This document shows, piece after piece, positions 24,908-28,761 of a DNA stretch of 28,761 nucleotides (positions are counted from its first letter, which is position 1; every line of letters begins with the position of its first letter). Made by a program: the position numbers and the translations under genes. Below the pieces are notes generated by a model. It searched no databases. It was not told where the DNA came from and saw only the letters and a program-made list of their open reading frames with translations. The stretch is from Chloroflexi bacterium TSY (lineage in GTDB: Bacteria; Chloroflexota; Anaerolineae; Caldilineales; Caldilineaceae): assembly GCA_019217005.1 (NCBI GenBank), contig JAHBNG010000161.1:1-28761 (forward strand). Direction: 5' to 3'.

Positions 24908-24935
24908 CGTAGCTGAAAAAAAGAAAGCAGAAAAA

Positions 24936-26154
24936 CTAAGCTTGTGGTCGACGACGGATAGTTCGTTGACGAATGTGGAAAGATTCGTCATAGGTGGTTC
25001 GGTCTTGCCACATTTTCCAAAGAATGGCCAGCCAGCGGTTGGCTAAAGCCCGATGAGAGCGACTGACCGAGTGGCCCTTTTTGACGAGCTTGTGTAAAGT
25101 AAGCCGAAGCCCAGCGAGATTGCTGGCGCGAAGAACGAGCCAGTTGCTGAGAAAAGTAACGAAACTCTTTATCACAAGAGCGGCGAAAGTGGACCAAGTG
25201 GACTTTGCCACTTTGGTTGGTAACGGGAGCCGTGCCAGCTAAAGTCTGGACCATGCTGGAATGGGGGAAGCGGCGGCGATCTTCGCCAAATTTGACCAGC
25301 AAAGAGGGAGCCAAGAGCTCTCCTGCGCCCGGCAGGGAAGCAAAAATGGGGTGATCCTCGTGTTGCAGAAAAAGAGAGTTCAACTGTTGGAGTGTTGCTT
25401 GCTTGGAGTTGAGGGTATGGAGCAAGAGTCGGGCAAGTTGCTGGGCTTGAACTTGACAAGCTTGGGCAACACCCGGAGCTGAACGGGGATGTTGTGTGGT
25501 CAAGGCATCAAAACAGGTGAGCCATTTGGAGGGCTGATTATGTTTATGTTGCTTGAGAAAGACCTGAAATTCATCATAGGTTGCTTTTTCTGCTGCTTGC
25601 GGCGACGGATAAGCCAGAATCAGATGAGCTGCAATGGGCGATGGCCAACTAAAGACATTGAGCAAAGCGGGATGGTATCTGAGCAAACAACTACGCAAGC
25701 GATTGGAGACAGCAACCGTTTCTTTGCGCCAAAACTCGGTCATGCTCACCACGATGCGCATTTGCTGGAGTAATTCACTCCCTGGATGCCAAGGATAGAA
25801 TCGGTGAACATCTGTTCTGACCAGTTCAGCTATCGTATATGCATCACTTTCATCAGTGCGAGCACCGCTCTGATTGTACCTCGCCCGACTTGCTTTGACC
25901 ACGTTCGGTGGGAGGACATATAGATTTGTATACCCAGCATCCCATAAGTAGTCAATTATCAGATTATGTGCTGTCTCTAATCCGATTCGACATTTTTCAT
26001 GGCCGATATCCATCGTTTCTCGCCACTTTTCTAGTTGCTTAAAGCCATCCACACTATGTTCTATTGTCATGTAGTTAATTCGACGACCGTTTTCATCCGT
26101 TATCATTACATCATGTTTTGTTTCACTCCAGTCTATTCCTATGAATATCTGCAT
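24936..26154 (-). pseudogene. IS110-family transposase 1 (single frameshift near C-terminus)
   Basis: The protein starts MQIFIGIDWS at 26154, preceded by GAGGAGG; the ATG at 26169 overlaps that ribosome site and is unlikely. The RuvC-like DEDD residues are present as Asp8, Glu60 (GLETAHN), Asp101 and Asp104 (TDESDAY). The C-terminal Tnp_20-type domain has LPGAGELLAPSLLVKFGEDRRRF and AGTAPVTNQSGK with the serine expected to be catalytic. The frame then changes near 25074-25082, where removal of one base from AAAAAGGG joins TQARQKG to HSVSRSHRALANRW and ends at 24936. Without correction the protein ends at 24988 with a wrong tail. It is otherwise complete (about 405 residues) and may be functional if the shift is a sequencing error. 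Confidence 0.85.
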
Positions 26155-26202
26155 TTTTGACCTCCTCATTCACTTGAGGATTGCCTTTGGTCATTTTTTT
26201 CG

Positions 26203-26345
26203 GACGCTCTTTTCCGTTTTCCTATTATGGCATTCGAGATGCTACACGCTTGCGACGGTTCTAGGCGTCGGCTTGGTGGACGGTCCGGGAAGGGCGGTCG
26301 CACCGCGGGAAGAGGGCGGTCCTTTTTACCAAGCCGGAGTTCGAT
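26203..26345 (-). ncRNA. Predicted bridge RNA of IS110 element 1
   Basis: This non-coding region upstream of transposase 1 can fold into two hairpins. The first is closed by a 9-bp stem (CGGCTTGGT/ACCAAGCCG; plus-strand arms 26269-26277 and 26328-26336) with an inner GGAC/GTCC pair. The second is closed by GACGC/GCGTC (26203-26207, 26265-26269). It aligns with the region upstream of transposase 2, sharing blocks such as GGTGCGACCGC, TTCCCGGAC and AGGAAAACGGAAAA. The first stem differs in sequence but stays paired in both. Position and two-loop layout match IS110-group bridge RNAs, which guide target and donor choice. Ends are approximate. Confidence 0.65.
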
Positions 26346-26388
26346 TCCGAGTGACAGCTTCTCTCTTTCTGTCTCTCTCATTCTAACT

Positions 26389-26472
26389 CCTTTCCTATAT
26401 TATCTAATAGGAAGAGGGCAGAGATCGTCAACGACTGTTCTGACCTCTTCCTGTTAGGTAATATAGGAAAGG
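26389..26472. repeat. 84-bp near-palindrome between the two IS110 elements
   Basis: The two halves can form a 34-bp stem with only one true mismatch and two G-T pairs, around a loop of about 16 bases. Each half carries CCTTTCCTATATTA and AGGAAGAGG. It lies exactly between the divergent bridge-RNA regions and probably represents the outer left ends of two head-to-head elements. It could also act as a terminator or cruciform. Confidence 0.75.
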
Positions 26473-26525
26473 GAGATAAAATAAGGGAAGGCAAAAGCAA
26501 GGAAAGCCGAAACTTATTGGACTCT

Positions 26526-26647
26526 CGACCTGGCAAAAGGACCCCTCTTCGGTGCGACCGCTTCCCGGACAGTCCTGGTCGACGCCGTGCAACGTCGAAA
26601 GCGTGCAGCACCTCGAGTGCCATAACAGGAAAACGGAAAACAGCGTC
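26526..26647 (+). ncRNA. Predicted bridge RNA of IS110 element 2
   Basis: The homologous counterpart of the element 1 RNA. The first hairpin is closed by CGACC (26526-26530) and GGTCG (26577-26581), with an inner GGAC/GTCC pair (26539-26542, 26572-26575). The second is closed by GACGC (26581-26585) and GCGTC (26643-26647). The conserved 3' block AAGCGTG-AGCA-CTCGA-TGCCATAA lies in the second loop. The outer stem of hairpin 1 replaces CGGCTTGGT/ACCAAGCCG of element 1 while keeping complementarity. The parts that differ between the two RNAs are candidate guide loops. The transposase start follows 43 bases later, after GAGGAGG. Confidence 0.65.
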
Positions 26648-26689
26648 CAAAGTTGAGGAGCTCAGGCGATACGGGAGAGGAGGTCCAAG

Positions 26690-27900
26690 ATGAAAGTGAA
26701 AATGGGAATCGACTGGAGTGAAAAGAAACATGATGTGATGATGTTGGATGAGACAGGACGAGCGCTGGGCTATGCGCAGATAGAGCATAGCCAGAAGGGA
26801 TTTCGCCAAATTGAAGAAATGAGAAAGAAGACAGGAGCGAGCCATGATGAAGTGACAGTGGGACTGGAAACAGCGCATAATTTGCTGATTGATTATCTCT
26901 GGTCGAGCGGGTACAAGAATGTCTATGTGGTGCCGCCGAATGTGGTGAACAAGAGTCGGGAGCGCTATAGTCAAAGTGGTGCGCATAATGATAAGAGTGA
27001 TGCCTATGTGATAGCAGATTTGTTGCGGACCGATGTCCATCGATTTTATCCTTGGTCACCTGGCAGTGAATTACTCCAGCAGATGCGAGTGGTCAGCAGT
27101 GCCACACAATACTGGACCAAAGAGACTGTGGCCTTATCCAACCGTCTGCGCGCTTGCCTGTTGCGTTACCATCCGGCGCTGCTTGAGGTCTTCAGCAACT
27201 GGCCTTCTCGGATTGCCTGCCACCTGGTTCTGACCTATCCAACGCCAGAGCATGTGCGCAACTCCACCTATGAAGGCTTCCAAGAGTTTCTCAAGCAGCA
27301 CCGACATACGCAACCCGTAAATGGGTCACTTGTTATGATAAGTTAACCGCCACTTATCCCACATCAGCTCCTGCATTTGTGCCAGCGTATCAACGAGAAG
27401 CTCTTCAGCTGGCTGAATGTCTTTTGCTTGCACTGCGCTATGAACAAGAGACCCTTGACCAGTTACAGTCACTTTTTCTGCAACATCCGGATCAGCATAT
27501 CTTTGCTTCTTTACCTGGTGCTGGCCAGCTTTTAGCTCCCAGTCTTCTGGTCAAGTTTGGCGAAGACAGGAAACGCTTTCCTCTCCCATGAGCCTTCAGT
27601 CTCTGGCGGGAACCTGTCCTGTCACCAAACAAAGTGGCAAAGTCAGAACCGTTCATTTCCGCAGAGCTTGCGATCACGACTTTCGTTATTTTACTCAGCA
27701 ATTTGCTGCTCCCGCAAAGAGTCTTCTTGGGCCGCTGCTTTTACACCGCCGCTCGCCAACGCGGTCTCAAAAGAGTCATGCTGATCGCACTCGCTAATCG
27801 CTGGATTTGCATCATTTGGAAATTGTGGCAAGACAAGAAACCTTATGATGAATCTTTCCATTTGCAGCAACGAGCCCATCGTCGCCAACCTATCGCTTAA
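26690..27900 (+). pseudogene. IS110-family transposase 2, several frameshifts
   Basis: The ATG at 26690 has GAGGAGG upstream. The first 218 codons encode an intact DEDD domain (Asp8, Glu60, Asp101, Asp104) and the start of the linker (EFLKQHRHTQP). One missing base near 27316 shifts the frame; KWVTCYDKLTATYP and LPGAGQLLAPSLLVKFGEDRKRF follow in the next. A second missing base near 27585-27588 precedes SLQSLAGTCPVTKQSGK. A third change in 27690-27760 precedes RQRGLKRVMLIALANRW, and the tail ends RRQPIA at 27900. As given, the gene cannot make a complete transposase, so this element would depend on another copy, such as element 1, for movement. Confidence 0.85.
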
Positions 27901-28130
27901 TTGCTTCTAATTTTTTACTATGTATCGCCTTTGGGTTCCTTGCCTTTGTCCTCATCTATATGTTGACATAACACGCTGCTGGTTCTCTCTATCAGTTCTT
28001 CTTCAACGCGCCCTTTTGGAACTGCCATTACATACAAAGCGTGTCCGGGAAGTTCAACCTCTCTATTCCGGAAGAACCAAAACTTGTAGAACCACGCTCA
28101 TTTCTGCTTGGAAGATGAACGGGTTCATTT

Positions 28131-28761
28131 CTATTCCGCAGCCGCGGCTGTAAACTCCAACTCTAAAATCACTTCATCTTCTACACTGGCCACAAAAGGC
28201 ACGGACGGGATAAAGAGGCCGAAATCTGAATAGAGAATCGTTGTTGAACCCAGGCCACTGATTTCACTGTTGCTGTTTGCCGTGACTGACATATCAAAGG
28301 TGACAGAATTGGTCGTATCTCGAATTTGGAGGTCGCCTGTCACCTGAAATTCGACTGTATCACCCGCGCTGGCAGAATCTGGCAATCCGTCGATGGCGGT
28401 GGGTGTAAAGGTGATGAATCGATTGGCACTCATGACCCCAGGATAAAACGCCGAATCGTGTTACGGCGACGACTATCTGTTGCCAGATCACGTGCGTCTA
28501 CCTGAATGGGACCGATCTCTGTTTGAGCCAGATTTGCGGGATTGATCGTGATCTCACCGGTGACCATCGAGGTCTTGCCCACCACGGTTACATCTTCGCC
28601 GCGTAGGATTTCATCAATATGAAAGCGTGCTTGATTGTTCCTGGACAATCTGGAAGATTGTCAGTTCACCAACATCTGCGGCTGCTTCAGCGCCACTCTC
28701 TTCAGAGTTGCTTCCCAGCATCGCTGCCTTCCGTTTGTTCATCTTCAGAAGAAGTTGACTC
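28131..28761 (-). CDS. YceI-family lipocalin-like protein, frameshifted, 5' part beyond window
   Basis: Read across frames, the gene encodes an acidic Ser/Glu-rich linker (ESTSSEDEQTEGSDAG, then GSNSEESGAEAAADVGELTIF) and a YceI domain. The domain runs ARFHIDEILRGEDVTVVGKTSMVTGEI, IQVDARDLATDSRRRNTIRRFIL, NRFITFTPTAIDGLP, VTGDLQIRDTTNSVTFDMSVTA, and ends LELEFTAAAAE. YceI proteins are periplasmic or secreted beta barrels binding isoprenoid-like lipids. The linker suggests an exported, probably lipid-anchored protein whose signal lies beyond the right edge. Three frame changes are needed: an extra G near 28714, a missing base near 28632-28637 and a missing base near 28438-28442 (G-run). Its stop is 75 bases from the IS110 element 2 end, but the domain itself is not cut by it. 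Confidence 0.78.

Larger units (their letters stand above)
24655..26388 (-). mobile_element. IS110-family element 1 (minus orientation)
   Basis: The element comprises the transposase at 24936-26154, a structured non-coding region upstream of it (26203-26345) and a downstream non-coding end. The outer limit is set by GAACTTCCCGGACACGCTT (24655-24673), whose exact reverse complement also ends element 2 at 28037-28055. The inner limit is taken at the palindrome at 26389. IS110 elements lack ordinary terminal repeats, so exact ends cannot be fixed. A small inverted-repeat element (24820-24907) has entered the downstream end. Confidence 0.65.
26473..28055 (+). mobile_element. IS110-family element 2 (plus orientation)
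   Basis: The element contains a structured upstream region (26526-26647), a frameshifted transposase (26690-27900) and a downstream end sharing TCAACGCGCC and AAGCGTGTCCGGGAAGTTC (28037-28055) with element 1. The two elements are related, with transposases roughly 60 percent identical by eye, but they are not recent duplicates. The boundary at the palindrome is approximate. Confidence 0.65.

Noticed and set aside
26338..26354. tRNA T-arm-like GAGTTCGATTCCGAG beside the first bridge-RNA region
   Set aside because: The 5-bp T-stem does not pair, and no acceptor, D or anticodon arms are found around it.
26378..27059. Long minus-strand open frames over the IS110 element 2 start
   Set aside because: They are antisense shadows of the transposase and its upstream RNA region, rich in Ser/His/Arg without a domain.
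1..28761. CRISPR array, integron attC sites, rRNA or tRNA genes
   Set aside because: No regularly spaced direct repeats and no RNA gene signatures were found on either strand by eye.

Overview
The window most resembles a genome fragment of an uncultured bacterium, probably Chloroflexota (Anaerolineae/Caldilinea-like). This rests only on gene content: a UPF0182 membrane protein, an AAA-ATPase-like/PD-(D/E)XK protein, family-1 ABC sugar transport genes without a local ATPase, PhyH-type dioxygenases, DUF4926/DUF6883 genes and IS110/ISAzo13 elements. There is no rRNA, tRNA or marker gene to settle it, and a Poribacteria-like origin is possible.

Layout. 1-2271 (-) is most of a UPF0182 protein that runs off the left edge. 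Divergent from it, 2605-6211 (+) is a tightly coupled trio: secreted SASA/SGNH carbohydrate esterase, MetE-like zinc methyltransferase and HIT-family hydrolase, with two ATGA stop/start overlaps. 6345-10558 (-) holds a nucleotidyltransferase-fold protein, a BAAT/dienelactone-type hydrolase and an AAA-ATPase/PD-(D/E)XK protein. 10949-12226 is an ISAzo13-type insertion sequence with 32-bp terminal inverted repeats. It abuts a 5'-truncated short-chain dehydrogenase, followed by a 14-TM DHA2 exporter and a tail remnant of a second dehydrogenase.

14406-21498 (-) is a co-directional ABC sugar-transporter locus. In transcription order it carries a Tat/lipoprotein binding protein, a GNAT acetyltransferase, a DUF6883-DUF4926 pair, permease 1, an APH-type kinase, permease 2 and a second nucleotidyltransferase. 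A good sigma70-type promoter lies upstream of the binding protein. Divergent from this locus, beyond a MITE nested inside a second inverted-repeat element, are two PhyH-family genes at 22207-24215 (+). Both lack the usual Asp of the iron-binding HxD motif.

24655-28055 is a mobile island of two related but distinct IS110-family elements, head to head. Between the divergent transposase genes lie two homologous structured non-coding regions with covarying stems, which I interpret as bridge RNAs, separated by an 84-bp near-palindrome. The right edge is a broken YceI-family gene.

A recurring feature is single-base frameshifts, about 12 in all, mostly at short homopolymers. They affect seven genes (ISAzo13 transposase, permease 1, kinase, second PhyH, both IS110 transposases, YceI), while long genes on the left are intact. 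Sequencing indel error and gene decay cannot be separated from this sequence alone.
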